64,000 nt of DNA from Tuctoria greenei (lineage: Eukaryota; Streptophyta; Magnoliopsida; Poales; Poaceae): positions 141,181,167 to 141,245,166 of the forward strand of contig JAYESD010000002.1 of assembly GCA_036927565.1 (NCBI GenBank). The letters are read 5' to 3'. This document shows, piece after piece, positions 55,415-64,000 of the stretch. A model generated the notes under the pieces. The model searched no databases and was not told where the DNA came from. It was given only the letters and a program-made list of their open reading frames with translations. How positions within the stretch are numbered: the stretch's first letter is position 1; the number at the start of each line of letters is the position of its first letter. The position numbers and the translations under genes were made by a program.

Positions 55415-55634
55415 GGTCGTATGATGGTCGGACACTCTCCAATCCACTTAGATTGAAGTGGATCCACTCCTACCCAAACGAGGAATTTTTTTATGGATAC
55501 GGTATGCATATCCAAGGTTGTGCATACCGTTCCACATTTGTGACATGTGTCCACATGAATGGACGGATGAAGCAGTTGCATGACTATGACATGTGTGCAC
55601 ATGAACAAACGAGGTCTCGTATGATGGTCGGACA
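55415..55634. repeat. 17-bp direct repeats bracketing about 180 bp
   Basis: CGTATGATGGTCGGACA occurs at about 55418 and 55618. Between them lie further duplicated words (ATGACATGTG / TGACATGTGT with CACATGAA). The nature is unclear. Confidence 0.5.
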
Positions 55635-55734
55635 TGACAGGGATAACACTAGGATTAATTCTAGGAATCGTATCCTCATCACTTGCAATCTATGCACCTC
55701 CTGGGCTCAGGTTGTGCACTGATCACCTGGCATA

Positions 55735-57495
55735 TTCCCTACGCCTGCCCCCGCGGCCCGCACGCAGTGTCCATAACGAATTTGTGTGAGCGATTTTGAC
55801 AAGCTATGAACGATTTGTCCAACCTCGGAAAGTTGAGCTCGTTGCAATGAGAATATAAGGCAACGTACGCTATTGTAGTCAGACATTCGATTGAAAAAAG
55901 ATGGCGTACAAGACTCCTGCACGCCACATTTGATTTCAATCGAGCTCGCCCGGTTGAAATCAAACGGGACGTAAAGGAGGATTGTACGGGGCGGATGTTT
56001 CTTAGATAAAGCCATGGGCCCTTTCCGTGTCTAATTAAAAAACTGTCGGTGAAGCCGATGGGACACGTCGAGCCATTGCGACAACCGAGAGGGATGCAAA
56101 CCGTGGTTTTTTATAAGCATAATTTTTCCTCGCATACGTTGGGCCCTCTGCGTGTCAAATTAAAAATTTCTCCTTTTATAGAAAAACATCTCCTTTAACG
56201 ACGCACAGGAGAGCAAGTGCATACCGTTCTCAGATGGTGCCACACGTACTTCCTTCTCGTGTCTTCAATCGCTGTTCCCTGATCGTGGCACCATCTATAT
56301 ACCACTGGCCCCAATGTAACACTGGCCCAATGCCCCTATACGCGCGGTGTAATCATTACCACTACTCCTATACCCAGTGTCCGTAACGAATTCGTGCGAG
56401 CGATTTTGACAACCTGTGAACGATTTGTCCCACCTCGGAAAGTTGAGCTCGTTGCAACGGGAATATAAGGCAACACGCGCTATTGTAGTCAGACTTCTGA
56501 ATGAAAAAGTATGTCGTACAAGACTTCTGCACGCTCCGTTCGACATCGTCCGCTCGCCCGGTCGAAGTCGACCAGAATGTGTAGGAGGCTTGTACGGGGT
56601 TGATGTTTTTTAGTAAAGCCCTGGGCCCTTTCCGTCGGTTGAAGTCCACCGGAACGTGTAGGAGGATTGTACAAGGCGGATGTTTTTGAGATAAATCCCT
56701 GGGCCCTTTCCGTGTGAAATTAAAAAACTACTAGTGAAGCTGATAGGACACGTCGAGCCGTTGTGACAACCGAGGGGGATGCGAAACGCGGTTTTTTATA
56801 AGCATAATTTTTCCCTGCATACGCTGGGCCCTCTGCGTGTCAAATTAAAAATTTCTCCTTTTATCGAAAAACATCTCCTTTAACGACGCGCCGGAGAGCA
56901 AGTGCATACCGTTCTCAGATGGTGCCACATGTACTTCCTTCTCGTGTCTTCAATCGTCATTCTCTGATCATGGCACCATCTATATACCACTGGCCCCAAC
57001 ATAACAGTGGCCCAATGCCCCTATGCACGGTGTAATCATTACCACTACTCCTATACCCGATGTCCGTAACGAATTCGTGCGAGCCATTTTGACAAGCTGT
57101 GAACGATTTGTCACACCTCGGAAAGTTGAGCTCGTTGCAATGAGAATATAAGGCAACGCGCGCTATTGTAGTCATACATCCAATTGAAAAAATATTTCAT
57201 ACAAGACTCAGCCACGTTCCTTTCGACATCGTCCGCTCACCTGGTCGAAGTCAAATGGAACGTGTATGAAGTGTGTACCGGGCGGATGTTTTTTTATATA
57301 AGCTCTATGCCCTTTACGTGTCAAATTAAAAAACTGTCAGTGAAGCCGATGGGACACGTTGAGCCGTTACGATAACTGAGAGGGATGCAAACCTCGGTTT
57401 TTTATAAGCATAATTTTTCAATGCATACGCTGGGCCCTTTCCGTGTCAAATTAAAAATTTCTCCTTTTATTGAAAAACATCTCCTTTAACGACGC
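55735..57495 (+). repeat. Three tandem copies of a 610-685 bp promoter-like unit
   Basis: Each unit contains, in order, GTCC(A/G)TAACGAATT(T/C)GTG (55769, 56378, 57061), GTCCxxCCTCGGAAAGTTGAGCTCGTTG, GATGGGACACGTCGAGCC, CTTTAACGACGC and, in the first two, ATGGTGCCACATGTACTTCC. The segment with GACACGTCGAGCC is the reverse complement of words upstream of the small gene family at 28080 and 31400. The units are therefore duplicated upstream regions of that family or of the source locus, now without the gene. Unit two has an extra internal duplication (GTCGAAGTCGACCAGAATGTGTAGGAGG, repeated at about 56640). Confidence 0.75.
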
Positions 57496-57797
57496 CAAAT
57501 TTTCCCCTTTGATCGGAATACCACCCTCATTGCTACAATAACTTATTTAGATTACAAATTGCCAGAGCTAGAGACGTATGCCCGTACATGGGCTCACGCA
57601 TCATGGGGACGAACACCAAGCGTTCCAACGCAGTTTTGGCCAAGGAATACAAAGTGACTTAGCGCAGTTTCAGCCCACGAATAATAAGCGGCCTAGCGCA
57701 GTGTTGGGCCTACTCTGATAGCTTCACGTACGCCTTGTCCTGGCTGCCTCCCCACCAGACCCTTCGATCCACAATGGCCCCTCTCCCGATTGCACGA
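57496..57797. other. Possible promoter region of the TNP2 gene
   Basis: Contains a repeated GCGCAGTTTTGGCCxxx word (57625-57700: TTAGCGCAGTTTCAGCC, CTAGCGCAGTGTTGGGCC). No coding frame. It lies directly upstream of the GC-rich leader of the TNP2-like gene. Confidence 0.35.
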
Positions 57798-57799
57798 AA

Positions 57800-57930
57800 C
57801 GCACCTGGAGGAGCATCTGCCGGCCGCCACGCTCTTGGAGGAGCATCCGCCGGCATCCACGCTCTTGGAAGAGCATCCGCCGTCCACCGGCATGGAGGAG
57901 CATCCGCCGGCCGTTGCACATGGAGGAGCA
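57800..57930 (+). repeat. About 30-bp minisatellite in the leader exon of the TNP2 gene
   Basis: Four to five units of the type GGAGGAGCATCCGCCGGC with CACGCTCTT. An open frame from ATG 57774 crosses it, giving GGASAGRHALGGASAG-type residues, and continues to 57998 without joining the TNP2 frame at 58012. It may be a 5' leader exon or an upstream frame. Confidence 0.6.
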
Positions 57931-58011
57931 ACAGCGCTAGGTACAAATGCTCACATAATGTTATTGTAGTTCAATCATCTTACGGATACGCTGATTGAAT
58001 TGTAGGAAGCG

Positions 58012-61000
58012 ATGTCAGAAGATAAGACATGGATGGGAAAAGACAGGCGTACGAAGGAGTGGCAGGATGGAATGAAGTCATTTTTAAATTTATCATTCCA
58101 GGGCACTCGTGAAGAAGAAACTAAGCCTTGTCCTTGCACCAAATATCATAATATTTGCCACGGGACACGCAAGGAAGTTCATCTTCATTTGCTTCGTAAT
58201 GGGATGTCATTTGATTATACTTGTTGGGTACACCATGGAGAAAAACGAGTTGAGAAAAATATTGTTGAGCAATCAGCAAATAATGAGGAGATAATTTTTG
58301 ATGATGCTGCTATGGAAAATATGTTGTCCAGTCTTCTTAGAGGCACTGGTGATCATGGTGGTACTTCAGCAGAAGTTGATGATCCAGAAAATGCTATAAA
58401 CCAGCAAGAGCCAACTGGGTGTGCAAAGGCATTCTATGACTTATTAAATGATGCCAAAAAGGAGTTATATCTAGGTTGTGAGAAGGTGACCCAATTATCC
58501 TTCATTGTCAGGTTGTACCAGATAAAGTGTTTAACTGGTTTGAGCAAAAAAGCGTGTGAGTTGATCCTTGAACTATTCTCATATGTGCTTTCAGAGGGCC
58601 ATTACATTCCTAATACACTTGATAAAGTTCAGAAGGTTGTTCGTGACCTCGGGCTGAGCTACGAAAAGATCGATGCATGTGTCAATGACTGCGTGTTATT
58701 CCGGAAGGACTATTCTCTGTTGGATCGATGCCCAAAATGTGGTGAATTAAGATGGAAAAATAGTACAGGTGGGGATGCAAGAGAGGCTTTACCTCGTGGA
58801 AAAGCCAAGAAGCTTGTAGCACGCAAGATTCTAAGATACTTCCCTCTTATTCCCCATCTTCAAAGGTTTTATAGGGCAGAATCAACGGCATCAAACATGT
58901 GCTGGTACAAAGAAGAACGTATCGATGATGGAATATTACGCCATCCTGCAGATTCGAAGGCATGGAAGCATTTTCATAGCATTCACCCAAATTTCTCATC
59001 TGATCCACGCACCATAAGACTTGGGCCAGCATCTGATGGTTTCAATCCTTTTGGAGTAATGAATGTTTCTTACAGTACATGGAATGTGATTCTAATCCCT
59101 TATAATCTACCACCTTGGTTGTGTATGAAGCAGCCTTATTGGTTGATGTCAATGATAATTCCTGGGCCAAAGTCACCTGGAAACAACATTGATGTGTATC
59201 TGTAGCCTTTGATTGATGAGCTACTGAAATTATGGTCTGATGGTGTTGAAACATATGACGGTTCAAAGAAAGAGACATTTCTCATGCGAGCTTCTATACT
59301 GTGGACAATAAATGATTTTCCAGCATATGCAATGCTATGTGGATGGAGCACAAAAGGTAGGCTAGCATGTCCATACTGCCATGTAAACACTGACGCCTTG
59401 TGGTTGAAACATGGACGAAAGTATTGCTACATGGGTCATCGTCATTTCCTACCTCTGGATCACCAGTGGCGTCGGGACAAAGCTTCTTTCAACAACAAAA
59501 TAGAGAATAGAGAGGCTCCAACATCACTCTCTGGTCACGAAGTACTCCAACAATACGAGAATTTTGATCAAGTGAGTTTTGGACAGACGAATAATAAGAG
59601 AAAGCGCACTGAGGAAGATAGGTGGCATAGATGGAAGAAGAAAAGTATATTTTTTCAGCTCCTGTATTGGAAGACATTGCTAATAAGGCATAACTTGGAT
59701 GTCATGCACATTGAGAAAAACATTTGTGATAGCATATTGGGGACATTGCTTAATATGGATGGTAAAACAAAAGATAGTCTACAAGCTCGTTTTGATATGC
59801 AGGAAATGGGTATACGGCCAAAGCAACATCCAGTGGGTATGAAAGGAAGTATGATTGTCCATCAGCATCATATACTTTGCAAAAAGATCAGAAGATCACC
59901 TTGTGCATGTTTTTGGCGGATGTGAAGATGCCCGATGGTTATGCCTCAAACATCAAGAGAAGTGTGGACATAACAGCACGTAAGGTATCAGGTCTAAAAA
60001 CTCATGACTGCCATATTATATTTCAGAAGCTCCTTCCTATTGCAATACGTGACATATTGCCTGAAAAGGTTGTTGAACCTTTAATTGAGTTTAGCATATT
60101 CTTTTCTAGAATTTGTTCTAAAGAATTGGCGGAACTAGATTTGGATAAGATGATTGAACAATTTCATAAGACAAATTGTAAGCTTGAGATGTTGCTTCCT
60201 CCCGCTTTCTTTGATATCATGGTACATCTTCCAATCCATCTTGGCGAAGAAGCTCGCTTGGGTGGACCTGTTTCTTACAGATGGATGTATCCAATTGAGA
60301 GGTACCTTGGTACATTGAAGAGGTATGTACGTAACAGAGCTCACCCGGGGGGTTCTATAGCTAAGGGATATATTATGGAAGAGTGTATGACTTTTTGTAG
60401 CCAGTTTTTTTATAACATCAGCACCAAGCTTAATAGGCCGGAACGTCATGAAACTGCAACTAGGAATGAACCTTCTCTCGAGTCTAATATATTTACAGAA
60501 GTTGATAATTCTAAAAAAGGGTTTAAATGGGGCCAACTTACTATGGTGGAACTACATAAAATCAGGCATTATATTATTTCTAATGTTGAAGAGGCCGCTC
60601 CATGGATCAAGTACGTATAACTCAGATGTTCTATACTATATTGGTGCTTATTGTAGATGGCTAATTTAATTTTGTACCCTTTTCAGTGAGCATTTTGAAG
60701 AGCTGAAAAAGATTCATTCTCTTGATGTTGAAAAATGCCATAGAGATGAGCTTGTTTATTGGTTTCAGAAACGAGTAAGTACATGCAAGTTTTTACTTTG
60801 ATGAAATATTGAAGAAATATCTGTTCTGAAGTTGATTTATCGATGACCCCTTTTATGCTAATTAATGTGTACAAATTACGACATTACACAAAGAAGGCAA
60901 AGTAACTGATTATTTGTATGCATTATCTAGAGGACCTGATCGTCGGGCATGTTTTATTAGTCGATCATTCATAAATGGCTTCTTCTTTCAAACAGCATAG

Positions 61001-61616
61001 GTGGAAAAAGATTTACAGACAAGGTGTTGTTCTTCGGGATGGTGATCATGAGTGGTATGGAGTAATCAAGAAAATGATTTCTGTTGATTTTGAAAAAAAA
61101 AATCAAGAGGTTATGTTATTTGAATGTGAATGGTTTGATCGGCCTCGTTGCGGTCAGAGCCAAAGCTGAGGCTACAAAATGAATTGATACGGAATGATAG
61201 ATGTTGACACTACTATTTCTCAATTTAAGTATGAGCCTTACATTCTAGCCACCCAAGAAGAACAAGTTTTTTACGTTAGAAGTTTGAAGCAACCTAAATG
61301 GGCTACAGTTGTTAAAACGAAGCCACGAAACCTTTTTGCCATGCCCCTCGGAGATAGTGAAAATAATGTCACTAAGACGATGGAGGCTGAGACATTTGAT
61401 GATCTACGACTTACTGATATAAATGAGGATATGACCGCATGGGATAGGAATGACATTGACGGAGCAACCGGTGATGCTTCCGCTCTTTCAAATGAAGATG
61501 ACGATGACGACGATGACGATGATGATGATACATATATCAATGATGGTATTGTACCTCCAATATTGGGGGAGGACAGCGAAGAGGATGATTTTTTATATAG
61601 GTACTGTGTGAGCTAG
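58012..61616 (+). pseudogene. TNP2-like CACTA transposase, broken
   Basis: ATG at 58012 opens a frame with the transposase-associated N-terminal domain (residues ~5-80; KTWMGKDRRTKEWQDG, CPCTKYHN, LLRNGMSFDYTCW), then the TNP2 core: LDRCPKCGELRW, then LPPWLCMKQPYWLMSMIIPG, and TKGRLACPYCH and HNLDVMHIEKNICDSILGT. A DUF4218-type region follows (HLPIHLGEEARLGGPVSYRW, 60225-60285). After two good introns (GTACGT 60611 to CAG about 60686; GTAAGT 60775 onward), a DUF4216-type region reads DHEWYGVIKKM to LATQEEQVFYV. An acidic Asp-rich tail ends at 61616. TAG at 59203-59205 (where Gln is usual), a frameshift near 59865 and another near 61005 inactivate it. TNP2 cuts and joins the transposon ends. 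Confidence 0.88.
60611..60686 (+). other. Predicted intron in the TNP2-like gene
   Basis: Donor CAAGTACGT and acceptor TTTTCAG followed by TGAGCATTTTGAAGAG. Splicing joins ...WI to NEHFEELKK in frame, while reading through gives a stop after nine bases. Confidence 0.7.
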
Positions 61617-61639
61617 CTGTACGTGAACTATGTAATGCA

Positions 61640-62825
61640 ACGTTTGTGTTCCGTGGCGATAGATCGTATCGCCATGAACTTGTGAATCGTGGCATAAGTT
61701 CCTAATGCAATGTTTGTGTTTCGTGGCGATAGATCCTAACACCACGAACTGGTGAATCGTGGCAAACGTTCCTAATGGAAGATTATGTTCCGTGGCGATA
61801 GATCTTAACACCACGAACCGGTATTTCGTGGCAAAATATCCTAATACAACGATAGTGTTGTGTGGTGACAGATCCTATCGCCACGAACTTGTGAATCGTG
61901 GCATAAGTTCCTAACGCGACGTTTGTGTTTCGTGGTGATAGATCGTGATGCCACAAACTGGTGAATCGTGGCAAAAGTTCCTAATGCAACGATTGTGTTC
62001 TGTTGTAATAGATCCTAACGCCACGAACCGGTATTTTGTGGCAACAGATCCTAATGCAATGATTGTGTTTCGTGGCCATAGATCCTCGCCACAAACTGGT
62101 ATTTTGTGGCAACATATCCTAATGCAACGATTGTGTTTCGTGGTGATAGATCCCATCGTCACGAACTGGTGATGCGTGGAAAAAAATTTTAATGCAACGA
62201 TTGTGTTCCGCGGTGATAGATGCTAACGCCATGAACTATTGAATCGTGGCAACAGATCCTAATGCAATGATCACATTCCATGGCGATAGATGCTAATGCC
62301 ACGAACTAGTGAATCGTGGCAACCGATTCTAATGCAACGATCGTGTTCTGTGGCGATAGATGCTAATGCCACGAACTATTGAATCGTAGCAACAGATCCT
62401 AATGCAATGATCGGGTTTTGTGGCGATATGCTAATGCCACGAACTAGTGAATCGTGGCAACAGATCCTAGTGCAACGATCAGGTTCCGTGGCGATAGATG
62501 CTAATGCCACAAACTAGTGAATTGTGGCAACAGATTCGTGGTGCTAGATCCTAATGTCACGAACTAGTGAATCGTGGCAATAGATCCTAGTGCAACGATC
62601 GTGTTCCATGGTGATAGATGCTAATGCCACGAACTAGTGAATCATGGCAACATATTTGTGGCGATAGATCCTAATGCCACGAACTAGTGAATCGTGGCAA
62701 GAGATCTTAATGCAACGATCGTGTTCCGTGGCGATAGATGATAATGCCACGAACTAGTGAATCGTGGAAAAATACCAAGGTTACTGCAACGATTTAGTAT
62801 TCGTTGCAGTACAATCGTTGCAACA
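61640..62825. repeat. Right subterminal repeat array of the CACTA element
   Basis: About 17-20 units of roughly 70 bp, each with AATGCAACGATCGTGTTCCG, TGGCGATAGATGCTAATG and a hairpin-like block GCCACGAACTAGTGAATCGT GGC, whose 7-bp ends are perfectly complementary. GCAACGA and CGTGGCAA are shared with the left array. Binding by the TNPA-like protein is inferred from known CACTA elements. Confidence 0.88.
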
Positions 62826-62829
62826 GGGG

Positions 62830-62844
62830 GGAATCCTTGTAGTG
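62830..62844 (-). repeat. Right terminal inverted repeat of the CACTA element
   Basis: The plus strand reads GGAATCCTTGTAGTG; inward it is CACTACAAGGATTCC. A G tract (62826-62831) precedes it. Confidence 0.9.
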
Positions 62845-62847
62845 TTT
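62845..62847. other. Right target-site duplication (TTT) of the CACTA element
   Basis: Matches 20809-20811. Confidence 0.88.
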
Positions 62848-63114
62848 CCACACATCATATGCATTGGAGGTGAGCAACACGGTCAAAGTCGCTTTGAGTT
62901 AATCCTTATATGATCATGTTGCGAGTCTTGTTGTTGTTGTCAACATCTCTCTTGTTTCTAGCCGTGACATGATCATTTGATGGCACGTCGTAAGGCTTGT
63001 ACACCTTTTCCCATATTGCGAAGCCTTGTGCCTGGATGAAAGCTTCCATACGTGCCTTCCAAACCTAAAAATTAATACCACTAAAGACACAAGGTTTTGC
63101 AAAGTATTTATCCA
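62848..63114 (-). pseudogene. Copia gag, N-terminal part (type A element)
   Basis: From ATG at 63114 on the minus strand: MDKYFAKP, then VWKARMEAFIQAQGFAIWEKV (DUF4219/gag N-terminal type), a GLTQSDFDRVAHL block and YDVW, ending at the CACTA insertion. A stop lies near 63062 and another near 62911. The protein continues on the far side of the transposon at 20808 downward. Confidence 0.8.
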
Positions 63115-63162
63115 TGATGATTAGTCAGAAACACGTGCAAACCACAAAGATTAGAGCATTGT

Positions 63163-63175
63163 GGCTCTGATACCA
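63163..63175 (-). other. Primer-binding site of the type-A copia element
   Basis: The minus strand reads TGGTATCAGAGCC, complementary to initiator-Met-tRNA, two bases inside the 5' LTR. Confidence 0.9.
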
Positions 63176-63177
63176 AT

Positions 63178-64000
63178 TGCAAGATCGAAGAGCACGTGAA
63201 AAGCTACCAGAGGGGGGTGAATGGTAGATTAAAACTTTTTAGTGGAAGCAACAAAACACCCTCAATAGAAAATCAATTTGTTACAAAATCATGTGTGTGA
63301 TTAATCTAATCATGACCAGTTATGACAAAACTAGTATACATTGTGGAGAACCAAGTTATGAAGACTGCATAACAAGAGTCACAAAAATGTGTCGAGAAAA
63401 AACTCAAGTTATGATTGAAAGATTGAACGAAGGTCAATCTGTTCTACTCGAGAAAAAACAGATCTGCAACACTGCAAAGAAACTCATGTAGATACAAAAC
63501 CACAAATCCAATGACTGTGAAAGTTTTACACATGATAGATAATCAAGTTGCGAAGGCAACCCAAAAAAATCACGTCAATTGGATCTGTAAAACTCGACTT
63601 ATAATAAAACCACCGAAGCAAGGCAGTGCTATGCAGAAACTCGACGGGAAAGACTTGACAGAAACAAGTCAGATGAACAAGGCATAAAAGCTCCTTTAGA
63701 CTATGGATTTTATTGATAAAAACACAAAAGGAACAGCCCCAAAGTCATGTACCACGAGGTCTAGCCTCCCTTGCTTATATAACCAGCCCTTAGGCCAACC
63801 CAATCCTAACTAGGACACGAATCCTACTCAGATTCAACCGAAACTTTCCATAACTGCTCAAGACTCTTCCATACACAGATAGAAGCAATCTTAAGACTTC
63901 TAAACACATGAAGAACATATCTCACATTCCTAAAACAACCCAACTTCGTGACCCACAAGAAATCCTATCATAACCAACTCAGATCTTTACATATTTGAGT
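63178..64000 (-). repeat. 5' LTR (type A) of the minus-strand copia element, cut by the window end
   Basis: Begins (plus strand) TGCAAGATCGAAGAGCACGT and follows 17250-18070 and the reverse complement of 4364-3540 throughout, including the TATATAA box (near 63775). The remainder lies beyond the window. Confidence 0.85.

Larger units (their letters stand above)
20812..62844. mobile_element. CACTA (En/Spm-type) DNA transposon, 42,033 bp, with gene cargo
   Basis: Terminal inverted repeats: the left end begins CACTGTAAGGATTCC and the right end, read inward on the minus strand, begins CACTACAAGGATTCC (13 of 15 identical). A TTT duplication flanks it. Subterminal repeats occupy 20830-22080 and 61640-62820. 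A TNPA/transposase_24-like gene lies near the left end and a TNP2-like gene near the right end, transcribed away from each other. The interior carries host-like gene copies, numerous MITEs and a 15-kb LTR element. Without the LTR element it would be about 27 kb. The insertion target is the gag of a minus-strand copia element. CACTA elements move by cut and paste, using TNP2 as the transposase and TNPA-like protein as the subterminal-repeat binder; both genes here are broken. Confidence 0.92.

Noticed and set aside
62830..62844. Possibility that the right end belongs to a smaller CACTA element contained within the larger one
   Set aside because: The TTT duplication and the restored gag continuity link this end to 20812, and the two subterminal arrays share core words.

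Overview
This is a plant nuclear window, almost certainly from a grass (Poaceae) and probably from pericentromeric or otherwise repeat-rich chromatin. The reasons are the kinds of repeats present: SIRE/Maximus-like copia LTRs with an initiator-Met-tRNA primer site, a gypsy element with the GGCGCGCC-type primer region, several CTCCC-ended Stowaway MITEs, Tourist-like and hAT-like elements, and a very large CACTA transposon. A broken kinesin-light-chain-related gene copy also resembles grass versions of that family. I see no gene that is clearly intact and host-functional, no tRNA or rRNA gene, and no CRISPR or bacterial feature.

Layout, left to right. 1-4364: end of a plus-strand copia element (integrase tail, RT end, RNase H, 3' LTR of type A). 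4375-7615: a minus-strand copia fragment (gag, primer site, 5' LTR of type B with many CGGACTAGTCCG-like palindromes). 8396-13705: a plus-strand gypsy element with 5' LTR and a decayed protease-RT-RNase H-integrase polyprotein. 14870-16505: a kinesin light chain-related pseudogene. 16506-17249: short repeated motifs of a DNA-transposon type. 17250-20811 and 62845-64000: a minus-strand type-A copia element, with a truncated type-B copia piece nested in it.

The central structure is a 42,033-bp CACTA (En/Spm-type) transposon at 20812-62844. It sits inside the gag of the minus-strand copia element. It has near-matching 15-bp terminal inverted repeats (CACTG/CACTA ends), a perfect TTT target duplication, and dense subterminal repeats at both ends. 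It has a TNPA/transposase_24-like gene on the minus strand near its left end and a TNP2-like transposase gene on the plus strand near its right end. Both transposase genes are broken, so this copy is probably immobile by itself.

Between the two transposase genes lies about 34 kb of cargo and later insertions. The cargo comprises three diverged copies of an unrecognised small gene family, each with a TATA box upstream (27.05-27.84, 30.65-31.29 and 34.24-34.71 kb); a WRN-like 3'-5' exonuclease copy ended early by a nonsense codon (32.43-33.03 kb); and a frameshifted F-box-like gene (51.7-52.5 kb). Several promoter-like modules are duplicated directly or inverted (33.2/55.2 kb and 55.7-57.5 kb). 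A complete 14,962-bp LTR element without visible coding capacity (LARD-like, 35309-50270, LTRs of 5.3 and 4.9 kb, TSD TTTTA) has inserted into this cargo. Many MITEs decorate the rest.

The order of events read from the nesting is: copia type-A element first, then the type-B copia piece and the CACTA insertion (relative order unknown), then the LARD inside the CACTA. The hAT-like element and the MITEs lie inside the CACTA but cannot be ordered against the LARD. No computation or database search was run; all identifications rest on reading the sequence and on remembered family hallmarks.
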